A stretch of 64,000 bases of DNA, taken from Gordonia sp. SID5947 (GTDB taxonomy: Bacteria; Actinomycetota; Actinomycetes; Mycobacteriales; Mycobacteriaceae). The position numbers and the translations under genes were made by a program. Below, one piece after another: positions 44,561 to 53,488 of the stretch (the stretch's first letter is position 1; every line of letters starts with the position of its first letter). The stretch covers positions 124,001-188,000 of the forward strand of contig NZ_WWHU01000001.1 of assembly GCF_009862785.1 (NCBI RefSeq). The letters are read 5' to 3'. The notes under the pieces are model-generated. The model had not been told where the DNA came from. It did not search any database and was given only the letters and a program-made list of their open reading frames with translations.

Positions 44561-45727
44561 TCACCGCAGGATCGCGCGATACACCTCGAGTGTCTGTTCG
44601 GCGATCGTGTCCCACGAGAACTCGGCGTCGGCGCGTTCCCGTCCCGCCCGGCCCATGGCTGCCGCCTCCGTCGGATCCCCGACGACGGCGTTGACGGCAT
44701 CGGCGAGTCCGGCTTCGAAGGCCCGGGGTTCGGCCGGGTCGTAATGCACCAGCCGCCCGGTGACGTTGTCGCGGACGACCTCCGGAATGCCGCCGACAGC
44801 CGACGCGACCACCGCGGTCCCGCACGCCATCGCCTCAAGATTCACGATCCCGAGTGGTTCGTATACCGACGGGCACAGGAAAACCGTTGCTGCGGTGAGA
44901 ATCTCGCGGATACGCGGTTGGGGGAGCATCTCCCGGATCCAGTACACGCCGTCGCGCGATGCGGACAGTTCGGATACCGCGGCCTCGATCTCGGCCCCGA
45001 TCTCGGGGGTGTCGGGGGCGCCGGCGCACAGGACCAGCTGGATCTCGGGCGCGAACTGATGGGCCGCGGCGATGAGGTGTGCGACGCCCTTCTGGCGGGT
45101 GATCCGCCCGACGAACGCGACGATCGGGCGGTCGGGATCGACACCGAGCCCGACCAGTGTCGATTCGGGGCCGAACGCATCGTCCACGGGAAACCAGGAG
45201 GTGGTGTCGATACCGTTGCGCACCACGTGAACCCGCTCGGGATCGAGGCGTGGGTAGGTGTCGCACACGTCGGTGCGCATTCCGGAACTCACCGCGATGA
45301 CGGCGTCGGCGTACTCGACCGCATTGCGCTCCACCCAGCTCGAGACGCGGTAACCGCCGCCGAGTTGCTCGGCCTTCCATGGTCGCATCGGTTCGAGCGA
45401 GTGAGCCGTCAACACGTGGGGCACCCCGTAGAGCTGCGCGGCGAGATGGCCCGCCAGGCCCGTGTACCAGGTGTGTGAGTGGACCAGATCGGCACCGTCG
45501 ACGCCCACCACCATCCGGAGATCGGTCGACAGGGTGGTGATGGCGGCATTGGCGCCCGCGATCCCCGGATCCGGCTGATAGACATGGGCGGTGTCGCGTT
45601 CGGCGCCCATGCAGTGCACATCGACGGTCGCAAGGCTGCGCAGGTGCCGGACCAACTCCGACACGTGTACGCCGGCGCCGCCGTACACCTCGGGTGGATA
45701 CTCCCGGGTCATCATCGCCACCCTCAT
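44561..45727 (-). CDS. glgM: Glycosyltransferase GlgM/GlgA (Rv1212c type)
   Basis: A 388-residue GT4 glycosyltransferase. MMTREYPPEVYGGAGVHVSE is the glycogen-synthase-like N-terminus; VGRITRQKGVAHLIAAA is the nucleotide-binding region and VYEPLGIVNLEAMACGTAVV the EX7E motif. The mycobacterial counterpart makes maltose-1-phosphate from ADP-glucose and glucose 1-phosphate for the GlgE alpha-glucan route. It is divergent from glgC, whose product is its donor. A TAGCGT box lies seven bases before ATG 45727. Confidence 0.9.
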   Translation of the reverse strand: MRVAMMTREYPPEVYGGAGVHVSELVRHLRSLATVDVHCMGAERDTAHVYQPDPGIAGANAAITTLSTDLRMVVGVDGADLVHSHTWYTGLAGHLAAQLYGVPHVLTAHSLEPMRPWKAEQLGGGYRVSSWVERNAVEYADAVIAVSSGMRTDVCDTYPRLDPERVHVVRNGIDTTSWFPVDDAFGPESTLVGLGVDPDRPIVAFVGRITRQKGVAHLIAAAHQFAPEIQLVLCAGAPDTPEIGAEIEAAVSELSASRDGVYWIREMLPQPRIREILTAATVFLCPSVYEPLGIVNLEAMACGTAVVASAVGGIPEVVRDNVTGRLVHYDPAEPRAFEAGLADAVNAVVGDPTEAAAMGRAGRERADAEFSWDTIAEQTLEVYRAILR

Positions 45728-45734
45728 GACGATG

Positions 45735-45740
45735 ACGCTA
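45735..45740 (-). promoter_or_regulatory. Leaderless -10 box TAGCGT of glgM
   Basis: TAGCGT on the minus strand ends seven bases before ATG 45727. It supports the 388-residue start over longer in-frame extensions to 45799. Confidence 0.45.
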
Positions 45741-45827
45741 ACGCCAACGTCGGTGGTTCGCCAACGGTCCTGTGGATCGCGAGCCCGTGGACGCATCATT
45801 CGTCTGGCCCGAGCCGTGGATGCCGGT

Positions 45828-45833
45828 TAAGTT
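45828..45833 (+). promoter_or_regulatory. Leaderless -10 box TAAGTT of glgC
   Basis: TAAGTT ends seven bases before GTG 45841. The GGGGAG that follows is too close to the GTG to act as a ribosome site, so leaderless initiation is likely. Confidence 0.45.
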
Positions 45834-45840
45834 GGGGAGT

Positions 45841-47055
45841 GTGAGAACACAGCCGCACGTGCTCGGAATGGTCCTCGCAGGCGGCGAGGGGAAGCGTCTG
45901 TACCCCCTGACGATGGATCGTGCAAAGCCCGCGGTTCCGTTCGGCGGTTCCTACCGCCTCATCGACTTCGTGCTGTCCAATCTCGTCAACGCCGGCTATG
46001 AACGCATCTGTGTGCTCACGCAATACAAGTCGCACTCCCTCGACCGGCACATCTCGCAGACCTGGTTCTCGGCGGGCTTCCACGGCGAATACATCACCCC
46101 CGTCCCAGCGCAGCAGCGACTCGGGCCACGGTGGTACACCGGCAGTGCCGACGCGATCTTCCAGTCGATGAACCTGATCACCGACGAGGAGCCCGAGTAC
46201 ATCGTGGTGTTCGGAGCCGACAACGTGTACCGGATGGATCCCTCGCAGATGGTCGAGGCGCACATCGAGTCGGGCGCCGACGTCACGGTCGCAGGCATCC
46301 GGGTGCCGCGCGCCGAGGCGACCGCCTTCGGGTGCATCGACTCGGATTCGTCGGGCCGGATCACCCGATTCCTGGAGAAGCCGACCGATCCTCCAGGCAC
46401 ACCGGATGATCCGGACGTGACGTTCGCGTCGATGGGCAACTACGTGTTCACCACCGAGGCACTCGTCGACGCCATCCGCTCCGACGCCGGCGACCCCGAC
46501 TCCGATCACGACATGGGTGGCGACATCATCCCGGGATTCGTCCGCCGCAACAGGGCATTCGTCTACGACTTCAAGGACAACGAGGTGCCCGGCGCCACCG
46601 AACGCGACAAGGGCTACTGGCGTGACGTCGGGACCCTCGACGCGTTCTACGACGCGCACATGGACCTGGTGTCGGTGCACCCGGTCTTCAACCTGTACAA
46701 CCGGCGCTGGCCGATCCGCGGCGAGACGGTCAACCTCCCGCCCGCCAAATTCGTCCAGGGCGGTACTGCTCAGGACTCCGTCGTGGGTGCGGGCAGCATC
46801 ATCTCGGCGGGCACGGTGAGCGACTCGGTGCTCTCGGCGAATGTGGTCATCGAAGACGGTGCGATCGTCGAGGGCAGTGTGCTGATGCCCGGGGTCCGGG
46901 TGGGCAAGGGCGCCGTGGTGCGGCACGCCATCCTCGACAAGAACGTCCACGTCGGCGAAGGCGTGCAACTCGGCGTCGACCCGGAAGCCGACCGTGAGCG
47001 CTTTTCGATCAGCGGCGGAGGCGTCGTGACGGTCGGCAAGGGTATGCGTATCTAG
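45841..47055 (+). CDS. glgC: Glucose-1-phosphate adenylyltransferase GlgC
   Basis: A 404-residue ADP-glucose pyrophosphorylase. [20 protein letters not shown] is the nucleotide loop, [14 protein letters not shown] the regulatory/catalytic segment and [18 protein letters not shown] the glucose-1-phosphate site. The C-terminal left-handed beta-helix runs through [12 protein letters not shown] and [15 protein letters not shown]. It feeds the divergently transcribed GlgM. Convergent with the NUDIX gene that follows. Confidence 0.95.
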   Translation: MRTQPHVLGMVLAGGEGKRLYPLTMDRAKPAVPFGGSYRLIDFVLSNLVNAGYERICVLTQYKSHSLDRHISQTWFSAGFHGEYITPVPAQQRLGPRWYTGSADAIFQSMNLITDEEPEYIVVFGADNVYRMDPSQMVEAHIESGADVTVAGIRVPRAEATAFGCIDSDSSGRITRFLEKPTDPPGTPDDPDVTFASMGNYVFTTEALVDAIRSDAGDPDSDHDMGGDIIPGFVRRNRAFVYDFKDNEVPGATERDKGYWRDVGTLDAFYDAHMDLVSVHPVFNLYNRRWPIRGETVNLPPAKFVQGGTAQDSVVGAGSIISAGTVSDSVLSANVVIEDGAIVEGSVLMPGVRVGKGAVVRHAILDKNVHVGEGVQLGVDPEADRERFSISGGGVVTVGKGMRI

Positions 47056-47090
47056 GCGCCGCGGCCGAACATTCGATCAGTCCCGTTCGG

Positions 47091-47675
47091 TCAGGTGGGT
47101 TCGGTGGCCCGCAGGGCGGCGAGTCCGCGGTCGATGAGCACCGGGACGTCGACGGTGTCGGTGTCCGATGGCAGTCGGTCGATCGGCCACCAGGCGAGAT
47201 CGACCGACTCGTCACTGCGCACGATCACCGGCGGCCCACCGTTCTCGGTCGGTCGAGCCATCGCGGCGAAACGCACATCGAGATGTCGGGTGGGGACACC
47301 GAGCGAGCAGGTGATCGGGTGGGTGTGCAGGTGGACGGGCGCAGCCGTCAGCAGCAGGTCCGGCACGCCGGACTCCTCACGTGCCTCCCGGGCGGCGGCC
47401 CCGGCCAGCGTCTCGTCGGACTCCTCGCAATGACCCCCAAGCTGAATCCACTTGCCCACCCGCGGGTGCAGGGTCAGCAGCACATGCGTGAGCGTCGCAT
47501 CGAAGACGATCGCCGACCCGGTCAGGTGGCCCGGTTCGCTGCGGCGCAGGCACGCATCCGGGACAGCGTCGAGGAATGCGAGGTACGTGTGCCGCAAGGC
47601 ATCCTGCTCCGGGTCCGGTGCCTCCCACGAACGCAGGGACGTGACGGCCGACGCATGGAGCGAGGCCGTGCTCAC
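47091..47675 (-). CDS. NUDIX hydrolase
   Basis: A 194-residue NUDIX protein with an N-terminal helical extension (residues 1-50) and the box [20 protein letters not shown] followed by [17 protein letters not shown] and [10 protein letters not shown] suggest a subgroup distinct from MutT. Substrate unknown. The GTG start overlaps the fbiB stop (GTGA), which places it third in the fbiA-fbiB operon and hints at a nucleotide or F420-precursor clean-up role. Confidence 0.82.
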   Translation of the reverse strand: MSTASLHASAVTSLRSWEAPDPEQDALRHTYLAFLDAVPDACLRRSEPGHLTGSAIVFDATLTHVLLTLHPRVGKWIQLGGHCEESDETLAGAAAREAREESGVPDLLLTAAPVHLHTHPITCSLGVPTRHLDVRFAAMARPTENGGPPVIVRSDESVDLAWWPIDRLPSDTDTVDVPVLIDRGLAALRATEPT

Positions 47676-49030
47676 CGCTCGAGCACCAATCCCTCGGTGG
47701 ACGCGGGTGGCCGCAGCCCGGCTTCCTCCGCCGGTCGCCCGATCGCGACCGCGCCGAGCGGCTCCCAGTTCGCCTCGAGGTCGAGGGTCTCGCGGACGAT
47801 GTCGGGGGCGAAGATGGTCGACCCGATCCAGCAGCTCCCGACGCCGCGCACCGACAGAGACACCAGCAGCGACGACACGGCGCCGCCCGCCGCGACTGTG
47901 AACATCGTGTGCTCGGCGGCCGTTCGCCGCGCGTCGGGATAGTCGTGGGCGCCGTCGGGGACCAGGAACGGGATCACCAATTCGGGTGCGTCATACAGGA
48001 TCTGACCGCGCTGCACGCGCTTTCGGATCGACTCCGCGGACTTGTCGTCACCCTCCAGGTCGCGGCGCCAGGCCGCAGCCATCGCGTCGAGCAGTCGGAT
48101 CCGTCGTTCGTCAGAACGAACCCAGACGAACCGCACCGGATGGGTGTGGTGGGGTGCGGGCGCGGTGAGGGCCTCGGCGAAGGCCGCCGACATCACCTCG
48201 GGTTCGATGGCGCCGGGCGCGAAGCTGCGCACCGACCGGCGCGTCCGAACCGCCTCGCGACGCCCCTGTTCGATGGCTTCGGCGGTGCCGAGCCGAAACA
48301 GGTCCTCCGATGCCGGCCGGACGAGATCGGTGGCGCCGGAACCGTCGTCGACCGGGCTTAGGCCGCGCACCACGGCGATCGGTACCCCACCGAGTTTGCC
48401 TTTCACCAGGTCTGCGGCGGCGGCGATCTCATCGGCGACGGCGATGTCGGTGACCACGAGCGGGTTCCCGTAGGCATCGACCGAGCCCTCGTAGGGGTGC
48501 GAGACCCGGATGCCTGCCGCACCGATGGCGACGTCGGTCTGGCCGTTTCGCCAGGCGCGGCCCATCGTGTCGGTGACGATCACCGCGACGTCGATGCCTG
48601 CCACCTCACGGATGCGCGTACGGAGCGCGGCCGCGCTCGCATCGGGATCGGCCGGGAGCAGCGCCAGACGGTCGGTGGCGATGTTCGACCCGTCCACCCC
48701 GGCCGCCGCCTGTACGATGCCGAGGCGGTTCTCGGTGATGAGCGTGCGGTTCCTGCGTGCCAGGACGCGCACGGACTCGTCATCGACAAGCTTGCGGCGC
48801 AGCGCATCTCGTTCTTCTGGATCGCTGGGGGCGTCGACCATCCGGTTCTCCACCTTGGAGAAGATCTTGCTGGTCGCCACCACGACGTCGTCGTCGGCAA
48901 GCCAGGGCGCGGCGGCGAGGAGTTCGCTCGCGATGTCGCTCTCCGGCGTGAATTCACCCAGACCGCGGACCGCACGGATTTCCAGGCCGCCGACGGAGCC
49001 GTGGTCGCCTTCGGCCGGACCGGTGGTCAA
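47672..49030 (-). CDS. fbiB: F420:gamma-glutamyl ligase/dehydro-F420 reductase FbiB
   Basis: A 452-residue two-domain enzyme. Residues 1 to about 245 are the CofE-type ligase ([53 protein letters not shown]) that adds glutamates to F420-0. Residues about 255-452 are an FMN nitroreductase-like domain ([10 protein letters not shown] at the start, [15 protein letters not shown] near the end) that reduces dehydro-F420-0. This full-length form is typical of actinobacteria (Rv3262). It overlaps fbiA by four bases. Confidence 0.94.
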   Translation of the reverse strand: MTTGPAEGDHGSVGGLEIRAVRGLGEFTPESDIASELLAAAPWLADDDVVVATSKIFSKVENRMVDAPSDPEERDALRRKLVDDESVRVLARRNRTLITENRLGIVQAAAGVDGSNIATDRLALLPADPDASAAALRTRIREVAGIDVAVIVTDTMGRAWRNGQTDVAIGAAGIRVSHPYEGSVDAYGNPLVVTDIAVADEIAAAADLVKGKLGGVPIAVVRGLSPVDDGSGATDLVRPASEDLFRLGTAEAIEQGRREAVRTRRSVRSFAPGAIEPEVMSAAFAEALTAPAPHHTHPVRFVWVRSDERRIRLLDAMAAAWRRDLEGDDKSAESIRKRVQRGQILYDAPELVIPFLVPDGAHDYPDARRTAAEHTMFTVAAGGAVSSLLVSLSVRGVGSCWIGSTIFAPDIVRETLDLEANWEPLGAVAIGRPAEEAGLRPPASTEGLVLER

Positions 49031-50094
49031 CTCACGCCCCCTTCGGTGGCACCGGCATTGCGATCAGGAGTGGCAACCCCGACCAGCGCGCATGCGTCAC
49101 GGACCATCTGTGCGGTGACCGCCGGATCGGTCATCAGCAGGGGAGCGGACCCGATCGCGATGCCGTCGACCCTCGCCTGGTCACCTTCGGCGATCAACCA
49201 TCCGTCGAGGATCCCGTTGCCGCTGCGGGCGCCGTAATGGGCCGCGATGGCCTCGGCCGAGGTCTCGACACCGATCACCGACAGGCACTCGTCGGCCATC
49301 CCGCGCAGGGGCCGGTTGTCGATCACCGGCGAGATGCCCACGACGGGGGCCGAGGTGGTCCGTAGCGCGCTCCGGACGCCGGGCACGCTGACGATGGCGC
49401 CGATGCTGACCACCGGGTTGCTGGGCGCCAGCAGCACTATGTCGGCGTCGGTGATCGCCTCGGCGACGCCCGGTGCGGTACGGGTGTCGTCGGAGCCCAC
49501 CTGCGCGAAACCGAACGTCGGGATCTTCGCCCGATGTCGCACCCACCACTCTTGGAAGTGGATGGCGACCCGCTCGCCGTCGTCGCCGTCGGGCTTGGCG
49601 ACCACCACGTGGGTCTCATGTCGATCGTCCGTTGCGGGGATGAGGCGGACACCGGGCTGCCATCGCCGGCACAGGGCCGCGGTCACATCGGACAGCCGGT
49701 AACCGGCGTCGAGCATCTGGGTCCGGATGAGATGTGTGGCGAGATCGCGATCACCGAGGCCGAACCAGTCCGGGTCGGCGCCGTAGGCCGCGAGCTCCTC
49801 CTTGGCATGCCATGTCTCGCCCACCCGACCCCACCCGCGCTCGCGGTCGATGCCGCCGCCCAGGGTGTACATACAGGTGTCGAGGTCGGGACAGATCCGG
49901 ACACCGTGCATCCACGCGTCGTCGCCGACGTTGACGACCGCGGTGACCTCGTGATCCGCGCGGTGCGGTGTCGTCGACTCACCGCCCGGGTCCGGAGCGC
50001 CCGGACCGGGAAACGGCGTGGGACCGAGCAATTCGCGGACGCCGGACAGGAAGCGGGCGCCACCGACGCCACCGACGAGAACCGTCACTTTCAC
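49027..50094 (-). CDS. fbiA: Phosphoenolpyruvate/lactyl transferase FbiA (CofD)
   Basis: A 355-residue transferase that attaches the activated phosphoenolpyruvyl (or phospholactyl) group to [22 protein letters not shown] is the dinucleotide-binding start; [20 protein letters not shown] binds [15 protein letters not shown] and [19 protein letters not shown] complete the family pattern. GTG 50094 is chosen over GTG 50103 because a TAGAGT box lies exactly seven bases before it and the N-terminus then equals FbiA. Divergent from whiB2, as in M. tuberculosis. Confidence 0.93.
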   Translation of the reverse strand: MKVTVLVGGVGGARFLSGVRELLGPTPFPGPGAPDPGGESTTPHRADHEVTAVVNVGDDAWMHGVRICPDLDTCMYTLGGGIDRERGWGRVGETWHAKEELAAYGADPDWFGLGDRDLATHLIRTQMLDAGYRLSDVTAALCRRWQPGVRLIPATDDRHETHVVVAKPDGDDGERVAIHFQEWWVRHRAKIPTFGFAQVGSDDTRTAPGVAEAITDADIVLLAPSNPVVSIGAIVSVPGVRSALRTTSAPVVGISPVIDNRPLRGMADECLSVIGVETSAEAIAAHYGARSGNGILDGWLIAEGDQARVDGIAIGSAPLLMTDPAVTAQMVRDACALVGVATPDRNAGATEGGVS

Positions 50095-50101
50095 CTCGTT
50101 C

Positions 50102-50107
50102 ACTCTA
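50102..50107 (-). promoter_or_regulatory. Leaderless -10 box TAGAGT of fbiA
   Basis: TAGAGT on the minus strand ends seven bases before GTG 50094. It fixes the likely start of the fbiA-fbiB-NUDIX operon. Confidence 0.5.
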
Positions 50108-50564
50108 GTGATCGGTAGCCGGGCGGTGTCGACCGCGGTGGGTCGCGGCGTTCCGAGGTGGTCTGGGGGCCGTCATCTGCGAGATGACGCTCGGCGGCGG
50201 TGGGTTCGCTACCATGGGTCACGATTCCGGGGGAGGGGATCGCTCATCTGTGAGATTGCTGATGTCTGCGCCCGAGCCCGTGTCGAGACCGAGGGATTCC
50301 GACGACTGATGGTATTAAGGAATCTTTTCGGTTTAACTTGACCGCAGCGGTCCATGCCGTGTGTAATCACATCAGTGTCATTATGAGTTTGAGATCGAGA
50401 ATTGATGGAGCGCAAGGTTTTCGATCATTTGTTCGAATGACTCACGGGCAATGGGCCCGGACACGGTGAAGATCGATGGTGTGGGCAGATGTGGTGGGCG
50501 GCAGGGTTGCCGCGGACACCGACGACTGGAACTGACAGACTTCTCGAGCTAGGAGGCGCCGACG
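50108..50564. other. Long fbiA-whiB2 intergenic region and whiB2 leader
   Basis: About 457 bases without a supported gene. A possible whiB2 -10 is TACCAT at 50210-50215, which would leave a leader near 340 bases. A locally AT-rich block (50310-50430) follows and includes the inverted repeat TGTG-TAAT-CACA at 50360-50371. It is shorter than the 16-base CRP/GlxR consensus. AGGAGG sits just before the whiB2 ATG. Long regulated leaders would fit a developmental regulator. Confidence 0.45.
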
Positions 50565-51044
50565 ATGGCTTTTGAGAACCCGATCGGCAATCCACTTGAA
50601 CCACGCGACTATTCCGATCCCCGCAAACCTGTTGAGCCGGTGGATCGTTCAGAAGAACTGGCTCGCGCCGACGTGTCGGCGAATCATCTTGGGCTGGTGG
50701 GAGATTCGCCCATGACGCCGCGAATCGGCAACGCCGCGGCGGAGCCGGGTAACAACTCTCCTTGGTCACAGGGACGCCATCTGTCGTTGGTGGCCAACGA
50801 CTTCGACGATCTCTTCGAGGCCGTCGAGGAGCAGTGGCAGGAGCGGGCGTTGTGCGCCCAAACCGATCCCGAGGCATTCTTCCCCGAGAAGGGTGGCTCG
50901 ACTCGCGAGGCCAAGCGCATCTGTCAGGGATGCGAGGTGAAGCCGGAGTGCCTGGAATACGCCCTGCACAACGATGAACGGTTCGGCATCTGGGGCGGGC
51001 TTTCCGAGCGCGAGCGTCGGCGGCTCAAGCGCGGCATCATCTGA
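50565..51044 (+). CDS. whiB2: WhiB2-type iron-sulfur transcription factor
   Basis: A 159-residue WhiB protein, homologue of WhiD/WhiB2 that controls septation. The four cluster ligands are in RALCAQTDPEAFF and RICQGCEVKPECLEYAL (spacing CX2CX5C), followed by the GIWGG turn and the basic tail SERERRRLKRGII. The first 75 residues are a disordered extension absent from the shorter M. tuberculosis protein; the strong AGGAGG nine bases before ATG 50565 supports the long start, though ATG at residue 50 (SPMTPRIG) is possible. Confidence 0.92.
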   Translation: MAFENPIGNPLEPRDYSDPRKPVEPVDRSEELARADVSANHLGLVGDSPMTPRIGNAAAEPGNNSPWSQGRHLSLVANDFDDLFEAVEEQWQERALCAQTDPEAFFPEKGGSTREAKRICQGCEVKPECLEYALHNDERFGIWGGLSERERRRLKRGII

Positions 51045-51065
51045 CGCCTGCGCGCCGGTGTCGTG

Positions 51066-51671
51066 TTACTCCGGCCCGCGATCGATGGTGTCCTCGTCGA
51101 CACCCAGGTGGGTCGCGACCTGCTGTACGAGCACTTCGTGGACCAACTCCAGCAGATCGGCTCCGCGCTTCTCGCGGATCTCCAACGGCCGACGGAACAG
51201 GATGATCTGCGCCCGGGTCGGCTGCCCCCGGACGTCCAGGCCGGCCGGGATGAGTCTGGCAAGCGGCACCGCGCCGTCGGCGGTGACCTCATCGGGCCAT
51301 TGGATCGAATCGGGGTCGTGCGGCAACATCCGCGGGATGTCGTCGACCGCGATGTCGAGTCCGGCCAGCTGATCGTGCCAGTTCGCATCGATCTCTGCGA
51401 ACGCCTCGAGAGCGACGACGTCGAAGGAGTCCGCCCTGCTGGCAAATGCCGGTACGGTCTGTGGCAGAAGAGGTGAACGCAGTCCGCGGCCACGCCGATC
51501 TCGGATCCGTACCGACCGGCTCGGGCTCCGGAGCGAGCCCCGATGGATCGCGCCCGCACGACCACGCGCATCCTGCGCACGCGGGTCGGTACCGCGACCG
51601 CGGGGATCCTGGGCGCGACCACGAGGTTCGTCGGCGCGGCCCCGAGAGGGGCGGGGCGGATCGAAACGCAT
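51066..51671 (-). CDS. Zincin-like metallopeptidase-family protein (Rv3259-like)
   Basis: A 201-residue protein with an Arg/Gly/Pro-rich N-terminal 65 residues and a conserved C-terminal domain (FAEIDANWHDQLAGLDIAVD, RAQIILFRRPLEIREKRGAD). The region where the family has HExxH reads LVHEVLVQQVATHLGVDEDT, so the zinc motif is incomplete and activity is doubtful. Position between whiB2 and the DUF3499 gene equals Rv3259. The N-terminus may be shorter than given. Confidence 0.7.
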   Translation of the reverse strand: MRFDPPRPSRGRADEPRGRAQDPRGRGTDPRAQDARGRAGAIHRGSLRSPSRSVRIRDRRGRGLRSPLLPQTVPAFASRADSFDVVALEAFAEIDANWHDQLAGLDIAVDDIPRMLPHDPDSIQWPDEVTADGAVPLARLIPAGLDVRGQPTRAQIILFRRPLEIREKRGADLLELVHEVLVQQVATHLGVDEDTIDRGPE

Positions 51672-51780
51672 GACGTGAGTGTAAGGATTCCGGTCGCGTC
51701 TGTCGCGTGTGAGGTGCGTTTCGCGCGAGCACGCGTGTCGCCGCCGGTGTGGACCCGCCGCCGGGGATAACCTCGTCAGC

Positions 51781-52251
51781 GTGAAGCTTCCCCGACAGTG
51801 CTGCAGGCCCGGCTGCGCCCGTTCCGCGGTGGCTACCCTGACGTTCGTCTACTCCGAGTCGACGGCGGTCATCGGGCCACTGGCCAGTTCGGCCGAGCCG
51901 CACTCGTGGGATCTCTGTGACGATCATGCGCGGCGGATCACCGTGCCCCGCGGCTGGGAGATGCTGCGGAGCGAGCGGGGGTTCTCGGCTCCGGTCGCCG
52001 AGGACTACGAACTGACCGCGTTGGCCGAGGCGGTGCGCGAGGTCGGCGGTGCCGGCCGGGTCGACACGTCGCAGTGGCCCGACGTGTTCGACGGATCGGA
52101 CGACGTCGCACCAGGACGTCGCGGTTCTCCGCGGCCTGCTCCGGAGTCGCCCGCGGCAGAAGACGGTGCACCGCGCCGATCATCGCAATCGGCCCGTCCG
52201 CGCCCCGGACGGCGGGGTCACCTTCGGGTTCTGCCGGACCCGACCGACTGA
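51781..52251 (+). CDS. DUF3499 protein (Rv3258c-like)
   Basis: A 156-residue protein with an N-terminal CCRPGC cluster and a later LCDDHA that could bind zinc, then PRGWEMLRSERGF and a variable linker ending GRRGHLRVLPDP. Function unknown; conserved across actinobacteria in this gene neighbourhood. GTG 51781 gives the family N-terminus. In M. tuberculosis manB follows; here the next gene is the SIS-domain gene. Confidence 0.82.
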   Translation: MKLPRQCCRPGCARSAVATLTFVYSESTAVIGPLASSAEPHSWDLCDDHARRITVPRGWEMLRSERGFSAPVAEDYELTALAEAVREVGGAGRVDTSQWPDVFDGSDDVAPGRRGSPRPAPESPAAEDGAPRRSSQSARPRPGRRGHLRVLPDPTD

Positions 52252-52343
52252 CACGCCTGCGCGCATGAGGGGCGTCGGGCGTGTCAGGCTCGAGTGCACC
52301 CGGCATCGGCGCAGGCACGTGCGCGGCGGGCGGTCTGCGTGAC

Positions 52344-52349
52344 TAGGCT
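52344..52349 (+). promoter_or_regulatory. Leaderless -10 box TAGGCT
   Basis: TAGGCT ends seven bases before ATG 52357 and supports that start over an in-frame extension to 52294. The SIS-domain and manA genes therefore have their own promoter. Confidence 0.45.
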
Positions 52350-52356
52350 GGACGTC

Positions 52357-53484
52357 ATGCGTACCGGTGCCCCCGATCTCGATGATGTCGAGGAACTGAT
52401 CGCGGCCGACGTGGACGGTCTCCTACCCTCCGTCGCACTTGCCGGTGCGCAGGTGCGATCCGTCGCGGAGGCACAGCGCGAGGGCGTCCTCGAGCCGCTG
52501 TCGCAGCTGCGGCCGCGCAGTGTCGTGATCGTCTGCGGCACCACCGGGGCGGCATCTCCGGCGGCGCAGCTGGTGATCGCCGCGATCAGCTCGCGGGTCG
52601 ACGTCCCGATCGTGGCCGCTCCCGCGTTGCCGGGATGGATCGGCCCACTCGATGTGGTGGTGGTGGTCGGTGACGACGCCGGCGACATGGTCCTCGCGGA
52701 CGCAGCCGCTCGCTCCCTGCGTCGCCGGGCAGAAGTGGTCGTCGCCGCGCCGATCGAAGGGCCGTTACGGGATGCACTGGGCGGCAACGGCATCGACCTC
52801 TCACCGCGAGTACCGGTGGATTCCAGGTTTCGATTTCCGGGGTTCGTCGCGGCGCTCCTCGCGGTGTTCGTCTCGCTGAGCCAGGTCCGTTTCACCGGAC
52901 ATGTGCCCCAGGTCGCGGATCTCGCCGACGCCCTGGACGGCGAGGCGGTCGCCAACCACCCGGGAAACGAGAGCTTCCACAACCGGGCGAAGTTGCTGGC
53001 CGCCAGGCTCGACGCACGCTCGTCGGTCTGGGTCGGGGACACGGTGGGGACCGCTGTGATCGCCGGTCAGGCATCGCGCTCGCTGCTGGCCCTCGCGGGC
53101 GTCATCAGCGCCGTCGCGGAGGTCGGCGATGTGGCGCGGTTGGTGCGGGAGTGGTCTGAGCGAACGGGTTCGACGCCGTCGGAATCCATCTTCTACGACC
53201 CCGAGATCGACGGCCCGGCACCGCAGAGTCCACCACGGGTGTTCGTGGCGACCACGCCGTCGCGGGACTGGTACGTGCGCCGTCGTCTCGACGGTCTCGG
53301 CGATCTCGACGTGCTCACCGGCGACAGCACCGAGGACGACGCCGCGGGTCGACATGCCGGTTCGCCGCCGGTCGCCACCATGGACGATCTCGCCGCCGAT
53401 GCGCCGGCCGATCTCGTGTCGCTCGTGGTGTTGATCCTTCGTATCGAGATGGCAGCCGTCTATCTCCGATTGATCGGGACCTGA
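52357..53484 (+). CDS. SIS-domain protein (Rv3256c/TobH-like)
   Basis: A 375-residue protein with a phosphosugar-isomerase-like (SIS) fold: RSVVIVCGTTGAASPAAQLV and VWVGDTVGTAVIAGQASRSL resemble sugar-phosphate sites, and the C-terminal half resembles bacterial phosphoglucose/phosphomannose isomerases. It sits just before manA (four bases apart), as Rv3256c does, so a role in mannose-6-phosphate metabolism is likely but unproven. Confidence 0.78.
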   Translation: MRTGAPDLDDVEELIAADVDGLLPSVALAGAQVRSVAEAQREGVLEPLSQLRPRSVVIVCGTTGAASPAAQLVIAAISSRVDVPIVAAPALPGWIGPLDVVVVVGDDAGDMVLADAAARSLRRRAEVVVAAPIEGPLRDALGGNGIDLSPRVPVDSRFRFPGFVAALLAVFVSLSQVRFTGHVPQVADLADALDGEAVANHPGNESFHNRAKLLAARLDARSSVWVGDTVGTAVIAGQASRSLLALAGVISAVAEVGDVARLVREWSERTGSTPSESIFYDPEIDGPAPQSPPRVFVATTPSRDWYVRRRLDGLGDLDVLTGDSTEDDAAGRHAGSPPVATMDDLAADAPADLVSLVVLILRIEMAAVYLRLIGT

Positions 53485-53488
53485 CGCG

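Noticed and set aside
50360..50371. CRP/GlxR site upstream of whiB2
   Set aside because: TGTG-TAAT-CACA has a four-base spacer, shorter than the TGTGA-N6-TCACA consensus.
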